DNA of 64,000 nt from assembly GCA_030248195.1 (NCBI GenBank), contig JASAND010015750.1, positions 62,001 through 126,000 on the forward strand. Direction: 5' to 3'. The DNA is from Trissonchulus latispiculum (Eukaryota > Nematoda > Enoplea > Enoplida > Ironidae). How positions within the stretch are numbered: the first letter of the stretch is position 1; every line of letters begins with the position of its first letter. A model generated the notes under the pieces. The model saw only the letters and a program-made list of their open reading frames with translations. It was not told the DNA's origin and searched no databases. Below are positions 35,066 through 47,700 of this stretch, one piece after another. Position numbers and translations under genes: made by a program.

Positions 35066-35396
35066 GACTGTACAGGTCACTAAAACAAGGCTTTTTTAAC
35101 AAATTTTAAGTTAATGTGCAGCTCCAGTTTTCAAACCACTGCCTTGCTTTACTCATTCAGTTTTTGTCGTATAGTACTGTCGGTGCTGGAGCAGGAAGAT
35201 GATGAAGAAGTAGAGTGTAGGGTTTGAAATTATATCTGAGGCAAGCTCGGGTTTTTTTCAAAGGCAGAGAGCCCGAGAGTGTTTTGATTATTATCGTTGG
35301 CCGGTAGCCGTTGGCCGGTCGGTGACCAAAAGTCGTCGGTAAGGGCCGGCCGGCCTCAAACACTAGAGGTGACATAATCTATAGCAGTGTACACAG
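35066..35396. other. Short non-coding stretch
   Basis: GGCCGG-rich words near 35290-35360 match the GC patch at 34088 in inverted form, so the TRIM may sit inside an older GGCC-rich element. Confidence 0.35.
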
Positions 35397-37366
35397 TAGT
35401 GTTGTTTTGATAAATCAAAAATCAAAAATCAAAACTTGAATCAAAACTAATTTTGGGTTTTGATTTTATCAAAAATCAAATCAAAAATCAAAACTCAGAC
35501 TGCAAAAAATCAAAAATCTAATCAAAAATCAAAACGCGAAGGCAAATTTATCAAAAATCAAAAATCTAAACCCAAAAAATCAAAACCTAGTGTTGATTCA
35601 AGGCCAAAATCAAAACTAGGTTTTGATTCAAGGATAATCAAAACCCAGTTTTGATTCAGCGTTGAATCAAAACCTAGTTTTGATTCAGCGCTGAATCAAA
35701 ACCTAGTTTTGATTCAGCGATATTTAATATATACTTAAATATAATATATTTAAACAGACTTCTTCCGTACCGCTATTTATATCGATTTCTGCCACTGTGT
35801 TTGTGTGTGCGCAAGTCTGCGCTGAGTTGTAATTTTGTCATGTGGTTGACCTTGTCTCAGAGTTGACGAGAAGTATTCGTTTTGCCATAGATCCTTCATT
35901 CCACGATATTGACGGAGTTTATGCGGTGGCTGCATTCTCGATCCAAGCTGCTGCTGGTCCGTCAATGTTGAGAACCCGCTTTAGTTCTCCAGGCCAAACA
36001 AGAGTTGAATAGGACTTTCCCTCAACCGCGCGCGTTTACTTTTTTGTGCAGTCGACGTGTTTTTCCTACGCCGCTCAGCATAGTTGCAAAAATTCAAAAT
36101 ATCCAATTTTGTGCAGTATATAAATTTCTTCTAAAAATTTCTGAGTGTTCCAAAAAGGAAGTTTATTATAACATCTGATGGCTGAAGTTACTGTCGCTGT
36201 AGTTAATACGCTAAAGCATAGGTCAGGTAATAATTTTCTTTCAAAGCGATAACGTATTGACTTTATGTAATTAAAACGAAAATCCAATCATTTTAAATTT
36301 TTTGATATGTATTACTACTGCATCTTTGGTATACAAAACATGTTCAACGTATTTCTCGAAGTGTGTGACTCTTCGAAAAAACCGTGTTTGTTGTCGGAAA
36401 AGGATTTGTTGTGACCTCTGTTACTGCTTCTAAAGTCGATATTTTAAAAAAAGGAGACATTTCGGAGAGAATTTAGAAGTTTATGTATTTAGAACTGAAA
36501 CTTGAATGCAAAATCAGAAGCTGATTTTAACTTCAGCAATTGTTTTAACAAAGTTTATTTGCTGCTTGTATTGCTTCATATTTATAATAAATTCATTGTG
36601 GTTGGAATTTACAATATTTCCAACAAAAACTAATCCGCATCAAAGTCTGACTGTGGCTAAAAATAGCCACAGCTATTTGGTACAGAGGCATGGAATGATA
36701 TAACAGGTGTCCCACGAATAATTCTAATTCTGACTGCAAAAATCTGAAAAATTGCAGTATTTCTAAAGTTTCCTAAGCAAGTTTTAGTAAACCAAATTAG
36801 CTTCATTGTGTCCATTTAAATAAGAGGAGAAAGTGCCAGCAACATTTTGATAAAAGAGCTCAACTCAAAGAATGAATAAAAGGAGTGAATTTCACAAAAT
36901 TTGTAAAACAGTAAAATTCCTAATTATTAAACAGCTATATGATTTGTAATTTGACTTTGCACATAAAATTGATTTCGTACATGCAAACCTGGTTTTCAAG
37001 AAATCCAGTACCCGGTCTGAAATTAATTCCTGTGGGTCTGACAATATGGACCCGGATCCAACTCTGCTTTATCGTCCTACTGGGAAAGTAAAGTGACAGG
37101 GGCCACAAGTAATCTGGCAGTGGCCATACGTCTCATAAAACTGTGGATCCAAAAAACTGTACTAAAAATCAAAAATCAAAATTATTTGAGTTTTGATTTA
37201 TCAAAAATCAAATCAAAACTGTAGAAGTTTTGATAAATAATCAAAAATCAAATCAAAACTCCGCCAGTTTTGATAAAAAATCAAAAATCAAATCAAAACT
37301 GCGGCGGTTTTGATAAAAAATCAAAAATCAAATCAAAACTAAAACGTGCGAATCAAAACAACACTA
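35397..37366. mobile_element. hAT-type non-autonomous element with ATCAAAA arrays
   Basis: It starts TAGTGTTGTTTTGAT and ends ATCAAAACAACACTA, a perfect 15-bp inverted repeat, with perfect 8-bp GTACACAG repeats (35389-35396, 37367-37374). The outer 300 and 200 bp are arrays of ATCAAAA and its inverse. The centre has no recognisable transposase. Confidence 0.95.
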
Positions 37367-37575
37367 GTACACAGCTTACTCTATATCCATTTTAGCAATC
37401 TCGACAAAAAGAAGCATAATCTCCGCAACCCAACCACAGGATTCACGACAACGCCGAGTCACTGGACTTTGAAGGATACACTTATTTGCATCGTTCAGAA
37501 ATGGTATTGCTCCGACCTTCAAGACTGTTCTATTTATCATAGTTGACTGGCACACATTAAGTCGGAGAAAATGTA

Positions 37576-37742
37576 TCAGTGCATTTGATTTCTGATTTCA
37601 ATATAAAGTTGAAGAATTTGACAAACATAGAATGATTGAATACCAGAAATCATGATAAAGCCGTTTGGATTAACCAATCTTATTGCCACCAAATCATAAT
37701 GGATTCTAACTAGGTCGGCATTTTCAAGCGGGAAAAGTTTGC
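37576..37742 (-). CDS. Candidate exon of the receptor-like gene
   Basis: After a possible acceptor (CAACTCAG) the frame reads GKLFPLENADLVRIHYDLVA and GIQSFYVCQILQLY. The spacing of a GI..LLQ..-like segment resembles ligand-binding lobe S1 of ionotropic receptors, which is the part missing before the exon at 13266. No clear donor is seen. Offered as a weak candidate. Confidence 0.22.
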
Positions 37743-37957
37743 CTGAGTTGAATTTTGCGCCACCTGATACCATTGACAAAATTCTTGTCTGAGACGAGGA
37801 AACAGGTCTTTGTTTGTTCATTTTCCTGATGGAAACTAAAGTGATATATTGCTTGCTAAAATTCGCTTCAAGTTCATTGCGACCATTTTCTTGAAGAAAA
37901 CATCAGAATGTGGCTAGTTTTAATATATTTTTCAAGCAAAATATGGAGTACATAACC

Positions 37958-39798
37958 CAGAGTTGGAAGGTGGACGCGGGTACCCGCGGGTACCCGCGGG
38001 TCCAGTGGACATGGACAGAAGGTTTGTCCACGTGGACAAACGTGGACAAATGTGGACAAAATTTTCGTCACCCGTTTTTTTATAAAAAGCGTTAAAATTC
38101 AACCTTAGCTTTATATAATCGTTTTTATGTTGGCTATTTTTAGTTTTCCATCGTTATATTTTATTGTGCTGACACCATTTTATGCGACTTTTTAGCTTTG
38201 CTGACCCCATTTATTTTTAAATCGCTTTGCTACTATAGCCTACTCCCTGCAGGCGTTGGTGTGATACTATATTACGTACTTGATGTTTGCTGGGAAAAAG
38301 AAATAATGAACGTATTTTTTCATAATAATTAAAATAAGGTGCTGGTTCGGGTTCGCGTGTTTTTTGGCTTTAAAACCGCAATTGACGTTGAAAGGCATAC
38401 AACTTTGCTCTTGAGTGTATTTTTCGATTCGTTACAATTTTTTAAATAAAATTCAGTGCAGTGCGTTATGGTGATTTTTTTAAAACGCTATAACTTTCGC
38501 AATTTTGGGAGTTAGAAAGAGTTTTGTACATCGTTTTAAAGTTTATAATCAGGAAATTCAAATGAGTTTACGAAACTACCAGAATTAGCAAAAAATAGCA
38601 AAACTTTTCTCAAAACTGTAGAATCGGCCAAAAGTTCTTTTTGTGCCATGATATAAAGGACATGTGGGCCGAGGGACATTTTTTGGATTTGATTCAGCGG
38701 GTCTTAATTGTCGAGAAAATCCGGTAACACGAAATTTCGCTATTTCGGATCGAGTTTTCTTGCTACTCGTTTCGTTTTAGCCAAAAGCAAGAAAAGCGTC
38801 CCACCGCAGAAGTGCGAATTTTCACTCTGCCAAAAATCTCTGGAATCCGTCGAGTAGTGTTTGCGAAATCGATGTTTTAAACAAAATAATCGAAGCTTTG
38901 TCAAAATGGCTTTCGGCCAAATCTCCTGCTCAAAACTATGAACTCCAGCTAATAAGCATTGATGGATTGTGCAATTGGAGTGTGTATCGATTGGGTATAA
39001 ATGGATCAAAATTGTCCATAAGATTTGGCAGTAATTTTGAAAAAACTATTTCCTCGAAAATGGTCATTTTTTACCTAAAAATAGTTTTTTGCTGAAATTG
39101 ACTTAACCACTGGAGTTAGCTCAAAGGTTCTAAAAGCAAAAATGTTCATTTCGGTGTCCTCTTTCAGCAATAACAACCAATCCGGTGTATCGACAACGTG
39201 CTGAGAGAATAGTGGCAAAAACCTTCATCACCTCTTTTTTTATCTCTACCAATTTTGAGTGTACAAATATCTTCTTACTCTGGAAAAGTGCAGGTTTTCT
39301 GACCAGATTTTTAGGAATTTTTGAAAATTCTCAACGTCTGAAAGACCCAGCTCTCCAGATCTCCAGCCATTAGACATTTCGCAAGATTTTGATGTTCGAT
39401 ATTGACGTTCAGTATTTTGGACGAAATAATTCATTGTGTGCAAAGCGAAAAGCGATACATGTTGTTTCTTTCTCCGGAACAGACGAAAACAATGTACTAC
39501 ATATGGAATTAAATGCTACAAAAATCCAAGATAACGTGTTTATACTGCAAAAAAGTAAATTTCCAGAAAACACACCCACTTAAAAGCACACTAAAAAGCA
39601 AAAGTGTATTTTTTAAAAAATTCTGGCTTTATAGAGTTAAAACTAGGATTACAAAAAGAAAACTTGTTTTGAAACGTGGGCACTGGTGGACAAAATTTAA
39701 AATCGTGGACATGCGGGCATGTGCGGGCGGACGTGGACAATACCTGCGTGGACAAACGTGGACGTGGGCACTGAAAATCTTGTCCACTTCCAACTCTG
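37958..39798. mobile_element. hAT-type non-autonomous element with GTGGAC arrays
   Basis: Ends CAGAGTTGG and CCAACTCTG, with the similarity continuing to about 18 bp, and perfect 8-bp ACATAACC repeats (37950-37957, 39799-39806). Both subterminal regions repeat GTGGACAAA-like and CGGGTACC words. Inside, from 38338, lies a diverged relative of the TTAA element at 31537-32543 (shared ACTTTCGCAATTTTGGGAGT). No transposase. Confidence 0.93.
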
Positions 39799-39816
39799 AC
39801 ATAACCTACAGCAGCG

Positions 39817-40105
39817 TCAGCTTTGCAGGCCTTGAAAATTTGTGAAAGTAAATGCTTTTTCTATACGACCCACATCAGTTGGATCTAATCCGGATAGGAG
39901 CAGTGCCAACCTGAATATTTTAAAGTTTGACTGGAGGATGGTTGGCGCCACGCCAAGTACGTAATTGTCTTTGCAAATTACCCGAGCCCCGAGGCGTGTA
40001 CCAAGGACTGTCGTACCTCCATCACTGCCTGTGTGATGAGCGCACCGCGGCAGGTACACCGGAAGGCGGTGACCCCTTAACGTAGCTATATTTGGGTCTG
40101 GCTGG
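39817..40105 (-). CDS. Uncertain open frame, possible receptor exon
   Basis: The frame reads IATLRGHRLPVYLPRCAHH, RLGARVICKDNYVLGVAP and LLLSGLDPTDVG. The LRGHRLPV stretch is like the start of S1 in IR proteins, but the rest is not diagnostic and the ends lack clear splice sites. Confidence 0.2.
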
Positions 40106-40172
40106 CACCAGAATCGGTTGTTTTAAAATCAAAGTCTTCTGGTCTCTCTGAACCATTATATAGCGGTAGATA

Positions 40173-41659
40173 CAGCCACGTCGGAATTTTAGGGGAAAGA
40201 AAAAGAAAGAAAAAGAGAAGAATTCTTTAATTAAAGAAAAAGAAAAAGAAATTTGGCTTCAATTTTCTTTAATTTAAAGAAAAAGGCAAGGAAAAGTGGC
40301 TTCTCTTTGCCTTAGCTTCGTAGTCTCTTTCTGCTTTACTGAAAGCAAGAGTGCATAATTGCACTATATATTAGAAGAAGAGTAAGCCACTAGAGGGTTC
40401 CTCTTCTTGGCATTGCGTAACGGTGCTCCGACCACAATACGCGAATGTTCCCCCGTTTGGGGGGGTCGACAAGCATACCCCCTCCCCGTTTGGTGGGGGG
40501 GTATGCAAAAGGGGTCCCCGTTTGGTGGGGGGGGGGGTAGGCAGAAGGGGGTCCCCGTTTGGGGGGGGGGTCGCCAAGTCAGGCTGAAATTGGCTGAATC
40601 TGATTGGCTGTTGGCGACCCCCCCCAAACGGGGACCCCTTTTTGCATCCCCCCCCACCAACCGGGGACCCCTTTTGCAGACCCCCCCCACCAAACGGGGA
40701 CCCCTTTTGCATACCCCCCCCCCACCAAACGGGGACCCCTTTTAAAATAGAACAAAAACTACCGTAATCCTCGCCAAGTCAGGCTGAAATTGGCTGAATC
40801 TGATTGGCTGTTGGCGACCCCCCCCCCCCAAACGGGGACCCCTTTTTGCATACCCCCCACCAAACGGGGACCTCTTATGCCTACCCCCCCCAACAAACGT
40901 AATCCGCGTACCGTACCGTAATCCTCGCCAAGTCAGGCTGAAATTGGCTGAATCTGATTGGCTGTTGGCGACCCCCCCCCCAAACGGGGACCCCTTTTTG
41001 CATACCCCCCCACCAAACGGGGACCCCTTTTGCATACCCCCCCCCCACCAAACGGGGACCCCTTTTAAAATAGAACAAAAACTACCGTAATCCTCTGCTC
41101 TAGCCCCCCCACCAAACGGGGAGGGGGTCTCTGCAATCTGATTGGCTGTTGGCTACCCCCCCCCACCAAACGGGGACCTTTTTTCTGCTACCCCCCCCCC
41201 ACCAAACGGAGGGGAGGTATGCTTTGTCGAAGAGAGCTACCGCTCCCCCACCAAACGTGGGAACATTCGCGTATTGTGGTCGGAGCACCGTTATGCAATG
41301 CCAAGAAGAGGAGCCCTCTAGTGGCTTACTCTTCTTCTTATATATAGTGCAATTATGCACTCTTGCTGAAAGTAAGACTCAAAGTGAGATTGACAGCTGC
41401 TACCCTTGTAACATATGCGTTTATAACATATACCACATATATTAAACCAGATAGGAGTCCTTTCTCGAGAGGTCAAAGGTTGGGCCGCTTACGCAAGATT
41501 GACTGACAGCTGAAACCTGAGCTTAATGACTCTTTCTTCTTTAAATAAAGAAAAAGGAAAAGAAAATGGAGTCTAAATTTCTTCTTTCGCAAGAAAAAGA
41601 AAAAGAAAAGGGAAAGAAAATTTAAAGAAAACTTTTCCCCTAAAATAACGACGTGGCTG
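40173..41659. mobile_element. TA-flanked (Tc1/mariner-type) MITE
   Basis: Inverted ends CAGCCACGTCG with about 30 bp of similarity (continuing to TTTTAGGGGAAA), flanked by TA at 40171 and 41660. The arms contain AAAGAAAAAG-rich tracts. The element carries another inverted-repeat element at 40346-41365. Confidence 0.85.
40346..41365. mobile_element. Long-inverted-repeat element with G-run minisatellite
   Basis: About 130-bp inverted repeats start CAAGAGTGCATAATTGCAC and are flanked by CTGAAAG on both sides (40339-40345, 41366-41372). Between them are roughly 35-bp units of CCCCGTTTGGTGGGGG type, G-rich on plus up to about 40575 and C-rich afterwards. Open frames rich in Gly, Pro and Arg here come from the repeat. 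A partial relative lies at 62330-62936. Confidence 0.88.
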
Positions 41660-42102
41660 TAACACATACAAGACAATATCGCAATAATAGTCAATATAAT
41701 GGACATTGGCTGATTCATTATTGCTTGCATTATTGCACTGCTTGCTTCACTGTTGTCGCAGGTGGCGTTGTGCTGGATTTTAGGCAGTCTTCAGCTAGGG
41801 GTCTTGCGCTTAGGCTCCCATCCTTACTCTTGGAATACTTTCGTTAATAAAAGAATTGGTAAGAGGCAGACCAACTGGTACAGAGGGGACCCATTCTTAC
41901 GCCATAAAACAGTATAGCTTAACTACAAAACTAAATAGCTCCCGTTGAATATCTTAACTGCGCATAGATAACTTAGCACGGGCTGTCCTGTTAAGATCAG
42001 TTAAGCTCGAAACAGTTGTGGGCTACCGTAATCTTGTACTGGGAGTCGTTAAATGAGAAAGAAGAAGAAAGTCATGTAAAACCGAACGTCCGAAAAATTC
42101 GA

Positions 42103-42174
42103 ACCTCCGGTGGGACTCGAACGCACGACATTTTGCACACTAGGCAAACGCTCTGCCGACTGAGCTAAGGAGGC
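42103..42174 (-). tRNA. tRNA-Thr (AGT) candidate
   Basis: A 72-base cloverleaf: acceptor GCCTCCT/CGGAGGT with one mismatch and a G-T pair, perfect D stem GCTC/GAGC, perfect anticodon stem TTTGC/GCAAA with loop CTAGTGT (anticodon AGT), and a T arm with TTCGAGT and one mismatch. A and B boxes are present. The mismatches leave open that it is a tRNA-derived copy. Confidence 0.65.
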
Positions 42175-42179
42175 ACAGT

Positions 42180-43039
42180 CTCATCAAGCTTTGCCGGAAT
42201 TCGTGTACCAACGTACATGACTTTCATACGACGACTTTCATTGACGTACGTGAACCCACGCAAAGTAGAAACAAAGTGGAACCCCTGCTTTACGCTTAAT
42301 ATAGCAATACGTACCATTTTAACAGCTTAAATACAGCTTTTGAATCCGCAACATTAAATTTTTTAATATTGGAAGAAAAGAAAGCCGATTTAGCAATTGA
42401 CGAAGCTAGTATTCTATTCCCGATTTTTGGATTCTAATGTTGGCGGCCGTCCGTTGTTGAAAGTTGACCATGCGAGATTGTTGCTGAGGATCAGTGGATC
42501 AAGAATCTGGTTCCTCAGAGATCACCATGGTCCCAAAGATTGGCCTGATTAGGAAGAAGCTGGAGCCAAGGGAGAAATCAGACACTGTGATCAGGATCCA
42601 AACTAGCTGCCAGGATCTGTGGTCAGGATCCAAAGGAGGAACCAGGATCTGTGGTTTTTGTGTGGAGATCACTGATGCAGGGAAAGGTAGTTTTTGCATA
42701 TATAAGATCAAAGGGAACAAGTCCGGATATGGGATCATTGTAGCACAAAAACTCGAAATTTCGAGGAGCTTATGAAAACGTAGCAACTAGTCGTTGCTAA
42801 TCACCCAAGTAAATGTAGTGTTTGCATAACATTCATTTGACTAGCATGCGTTTACTTTCCCCTGAGTTACGTGATTCAGGGAATCTTCTTGAAAGAGGTT
42901 GTCTTGACATTCATCTCAGTCCAGTTGGGCATTCTTTACTCAAAACTCCTGCAATCCAGTTGCTTTCTAATGAACATAATATGTCCTTAACAACAGCCTA
43001 TGGGGAATGCAAGCACCCAGACCATGCTGAAAACGAGTG
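42180..43039. other. Non-coding stretch with GGATC words
   Basis: Between 42480 and 42730 the words CAGGATC and GGATC repeat about ten times. Both strands stay open by chance there. No gene recognised. Confidence 0.4.
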
Positions 43040-43268
43040 GGCTGAGACTTCTCGCTGAAAAGTGAAAACAGAATTGTTTCAGTAGTATAAACTCAAACTG
43101 AAACTTAGCTTCAGCTTGTACATGTTTCGGTTTTGTTGTATATGAGATTCCATCCTACGTTGTAATTATTCTGCAAAAGAATGATGTGTAGTCACCATAT
43201 AATATGCAGTATAAAAGGGGCATGATTTCAGTTAGTAAATTCAGTTTGATGGTAACAAGGGTAGTTAC
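43040..43268 (+). repeat. Probable 5' LTR of a gypsy fragment
   Basis: TATAAAAGGGG at 43210-43220 is a good promoter box. The region ends near GTTACAAC, followed by TGGCGACGAGG, a primer-site-like word, and then gag. No second LTR is in the window. Confidence 0.55.
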
Positions 43269-43273
43269 AACAC

Positions 43274-43640
43274 GTGGCGACGAGGTGGCTTCTGATGATT
43301 CCAGCGCTTGCCTTTGCCCCTTTGCCATGTATCCCGGGCGATCCACCTGTGCCTTGGAAAACATGGACTAAATCGATGTCCAACTATCTTCCAGCCATTG
43401 GTGCCATGCTGCCGAATTTTGGGAACCAACGACGAGTGGCCCTGTTTCTGAGTCTGCTAGGAACAGAAGGCCAACGTGTGTTCTACACTTTGCCTGGTTC
43501 TGATAATCCAGAACTAACCTTGGATGATGCAATCGCAATGGCAGCTCATCACTTCGATGAACAGACGAATGTTGTGGGATCACGATTTCGGTTCAAACAC
43601 CTTGCTCAGGGTAGTGGTGAATCTGTTGATCAGAATTTGA
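43274..43640 (+). pseudogene. Ty3/gypsy gag fragment
   Basis: The frame reads PGDPPVPWKTWTKSMSNYL, RRVALFLSLLGTEGQRVFYT and HHFDEQTNVVGSRFRFKHLA, a typical invertebrate gypsy capsid start. It breaks off near 43640 into unrelated sequence, so only the first ~120 codons remain. Confidence 0.82.
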
Positions 43641-44168
43641 AAGTCAGCCTGGCCACCCCTTCTGCTCATAGCGTAATAAATTTTGATTGGCTGTTGACGT
43701 TCTGCTTGTGCGAAAAGGTAAACTGAATTCAACTCTGCGTTGTGCTTGTACTTGTGCTTGTGCTTGTGCGCTAGTGTGAATCGGCCTTAAATTTCAAATT
43801 TTAGAAACAACAAAACGTTCATTGTGGTACAATATTAGTTTAATTCGCACAAAATACAAAAGAAGGTCAATCATAAAAACGCAAAACTAATTTCTTGTAA
43901 TTATGATAGCCAGTGTCATGTCTTATGTACTTTAAATATTCTTTCTTCTGCTTTCTTCCACGGGTGCATGACAACCTTGAAAAAATGATAAGCGACATAA
44001 AGAACAGTATGTGGGAAACTAGTGTAATTGAATTACTTTCAGTTACTGCTTTGATAACAGAGATTATGCCTAGTGCCCTACTTTTATCATTGTGTACTCT
44101 AGGAGTAGTTGCTACCAAATTGAAATGCTGCTAACAAGCTATGGCATCATTTGAACAAGTTCTACCTT

Positions 44169-44749
44169 TTATTTTCCTGAGAAACTGGGTGCGGACTCGG
44201 GAACGTTTACATTATCCTGTCCATTGGAGCCGCCAGGGCTTCCACCTGATTCACCAGGATTTCCTGATCCACCTTCCGACGGATTTCCACCCGAGTTGTC
44301 TGATGGACTACCAGCGTCATTGCTCTGGTCATCGGAAGCAGCTGGTGTTGTTTCAGCAGCTGAAGTGGTATCGGCGGCTGACGTTGTCTCTGCGGCTGAT
44401 GTCGTTTCCGCAGCGGATGTCGTCTCTCCTCCAGATGTAGTGGACTCTGCTCCTGAGGTAGTGGAGTCACCCCCGGAGGTCGTAGATTCCCCTCCAGAAG
44501 TTGTCGATTCCCCTCCGGAAGTTGTCGATTCTCCTCCGGAAGTCGTCGATTCCCCTCCTGATGTTGTTGACTCTCCGCCAGATGTTGTCGAGTCGCCGCC
44601 GGATGTTGTTGATTCACCGCTAGACGTGGTTGATTCAGCTCCGGATGTGGTTGACTCTCCACTAGAAGTGGTTGATTCGGCTCCTGAACTCGTTGATTCA
44701 TCAGACGATGTGGTTTCCGAAGCATCCGATGCGGCCGTTGTGGTTGCAG
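44169..44749 (-). CDS. Exon 8: Thr/Ser-rich tail
   Basis: Begins at acceptor CTGTTTTTAG. About 15 repeats of (G/S)(G/A)(E/D)STTS, then TSAAE repeats and an Asn/Gly/Ser-rich end. Many Ser/Thr sites suit O-glycosylation. AATAAA overlaps the stop codon. Confidence 0.8.
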
Positions 44750-47700
44750 CTAAAAACAGCATGAAAATTCTCACATTCCTGATAGTAGGGCTAGAGACAA
44801 CGGTTAACGAGATTGAAGGTTCAGGCGCGGCTCGACCCTGCAGTGAAAATGCTTTGTTTATTGTTGGTCAGGCTTGGCCAGATTAATGAAACAATATTTT
44901 ACTTCAGCTCTTCCCTGCCCGATTTCTGTCCTTCTGTCACTGTTCGGCTAAAAAGCCAACATCCCTTGAGAGGCAAATACCAGTTTAAAGGCTAAATTTA
45001 AACTATTATGGATACGTAATTTACGTAATTACTCTGATCATGGTAATCATAAAAGGTCATGCCAAAAAAATGACGGTAAGCATTCTTTAATTCATTCTAA
45101 ATTCTTATTCAAAATTTGGTAAACTTACGTGCATCCACTTCAGCACTTGTTATAGTGGTTGTCTTTCCAGTTGACGTCGTGATTGTGACTCTACCAGTTT
45201 CAACTCGTTTTTCAATGCTTTCAATGTACTGTGACGATGAGCTGCTCATTTTCATCACAATTATAGAACCTGGCATGAATGCAAAGAAGGTGGTAAAACA
45301 TGTAAAGTATAAAATCAACGAGGTTTCACCCCACTTTCGATTAACTTTCAATAGATTACGATAGAAATCTATTGACTGGCTTCCAAATGATAGATCTATG
45401 AAATACTACAAATGCACACACAGAAACTGACAGGCTTCAATTTTAAATGGTCAAGAATCACAGCATCACAGAATTTAGCATTGCTTACTTGAAGTTATTT
45501 CCACAGACTCAACAGTCTCGGAGCTAAGTTTGAAGACCGAGATCAGACTCTGGGTAATGTGCTCTTCTTCCTTTTTAGTCTGTTTCAGCACTGATTCCGA
45601 AGTCGTCATTGTGACTGTAATTTGTTCAGATGATGAAGACCCTAAAATATGGATTATATTAGATCAGGTTCAGATCACCATTATCATTCATCCTAAAATG
45701 TAAGATACGTTTCATAAAAAAGGGTAATCCAATATTATTACGGCTCGTTGTATTTTGTTATTGTTTAGTGGATTCTTGCTCAATATTTAAGATATGTACA
45801 ATCCAAAGATTCCTCAAAACCATATACATACAACCAAGCGATGTTGTCGTATATCTTATGTGTCCAGTCCGTCTGTATACCTTTCTTTACTTCCGTAATC
45901 GTAGCTTGCTGGCCATTTGAGCTGGTGAAAGTGATCTGGCCAGTTTCTACTCGTTTCTCCATTCCACTGATTATTTTGCTGGAAGATCCTTCTTTAACCA
46001 CAAGCAAAATAGTGTTTGCTAAAATAAGTAGAATCCATTATTTAAAATTCACTACTTATGTTTGCTGTCTTACCTCAGTGAAGGAACGGAGTGTTTATCT
46101 GATTATACTAAAAGTGCATACGGAATTATATTAACTCTCAAGAAGCTGAAAATTTTGATTTTAGTGCCTTTGTAGTTTTGCTAAACGGCCTTCGATTACC
46201 AACTTTGCCAAAACCCAGAAACCTACATGAAGTCACTTCAACGGTTTCTATGACTTCTTCCCGCACTCTCAGCACCCAGAGCAGTTCTTGTTTAATTACT
46301 TCCACTTCTTCTTCGGTTTGCTCCAGTTGGCATTCGCAAACAAGCGTTATTTCTTCGTCTTCTGAAATCAAATTTTCGTTATAACTTCCAAACCCTTAAA
46401 TTATGTTAAATTCCATTGTTAGTGTATCCGAAACCGGAAAATTGGTGTGATCTGAGTAATGAAATGAGAGAGTCAGTTCGACGAAGAGGTTTTGGGTTAA
46501 ATAAAATGCTTTACTCCTGCTAGTCTTTAGATGTGCCGAATCGGATTGAATCTCAAAAATTATAAAAAGTTCAACTATGAACCATTTCCAACAAATTCTA
46601 AAATTTTTTAGTTTTATTTTGTATGGTAAATCTTCCCCCTCCACTACGTACATGTTCGAGCGGTATTTACTCATTCAGCATCTAAGCTTCAATGTTTGGT
46701 GTAGTTTCGTACCTTCAAGATAGGGCTTTGTAGTAGTCGGCTCTGAAGTGGTAGCTGCACTGGTGGACTCAGATGTTCCGGAAGTAGTACTTTCCGAGGT
46801 TCCCGATGTCGTACTTTCAGAAGAAGCACCTGAAGTGGTGCTTTCCGACGACGCTCCGGATGTTGTGCTTTCTGATGATGCTCCTGACGTTGTGCTTTCA
46901 GAGGGTCCAGAAGTAGTGGACTCTTCTTCACACTGTTCCTCTCCTTCTCCACCTTCAGAACCACCGCTGGAGGATGATGATTGTTCTGTCTTTGTTTCTG
47001 TCGTGGTGACTGTTTTAGATCCGTCAGATGATGTGCTGGTCTTGGTGGATGTCGTTTTTGACGATGAACTAGACGAACTGGAAGAGCTGCTGGAAGAGCT
47101 GCTGGAACTGGAACATTTCTTACTGCTGCTACTGCTGCTACTGCTGCTGCTTTCACTTGCTAAAATACCAAAAATGTTTTACAGATAGTAGAAACATATC
47201 TGAATAAAGTTTAAGTTATTTTTATTTAAAAGTTGCTTTTGATCATTAATCCTGATCTGAAACTGACATTTATATAACAATAAATAATGGTATTATTTAT
47301 ACATACTTTTCTTCACTTCCACAGAGGATACTTTGACGGTGGTTTTGCTTACGGAAGTGTAAACAAACTCCGAGATCTTCTCTTGCAAAGTTTCAGCGGC
47401 TTCTTCGCTCATTACGATGACGAAAGTTGAAGCTAGAATGAAAAAACAGAAACAGTAATGTACTTGGAGCTAAAATTTGGTTTGTTTCCAAACGAAACAT
47501 CACAAAAGTTTTAAATTATGAGAAATTCGGTTTTGTTGGATTCGCTAGTATTAACCACTTGCTCCGTGCTCGCTTCCACAATCCACTCATCAAAACTAGT
47601 CAACAACCCAGCATCCACCCCGAAGGACCGTAGAAAGAAACAAGGCTGAGCCCAAGGGCAAGGCAACCTGTCGCGCTTCAGCTCAGCCAAATGCTAATGG

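Noticed and set aside
40364..41360. Gly/Pro-rich frames on both strands
   Set aside because: Product of the G-run minisatellite; no start context or homology.
44774..44774. ATG at 44774 as a separate gene start with a signal peptide
   Set aside because: It lies in the intron just before the acceptor CTGTTTTTAG; phase fits exon 8 of the larger gene.
44224..44886. Plus-strand frame with VVDSPPEVVDSPP repeats
   Set aside because: It is the antisense shadow of the Ser/Thr-rich exon 8; splice signals and module exons support the minus strand.
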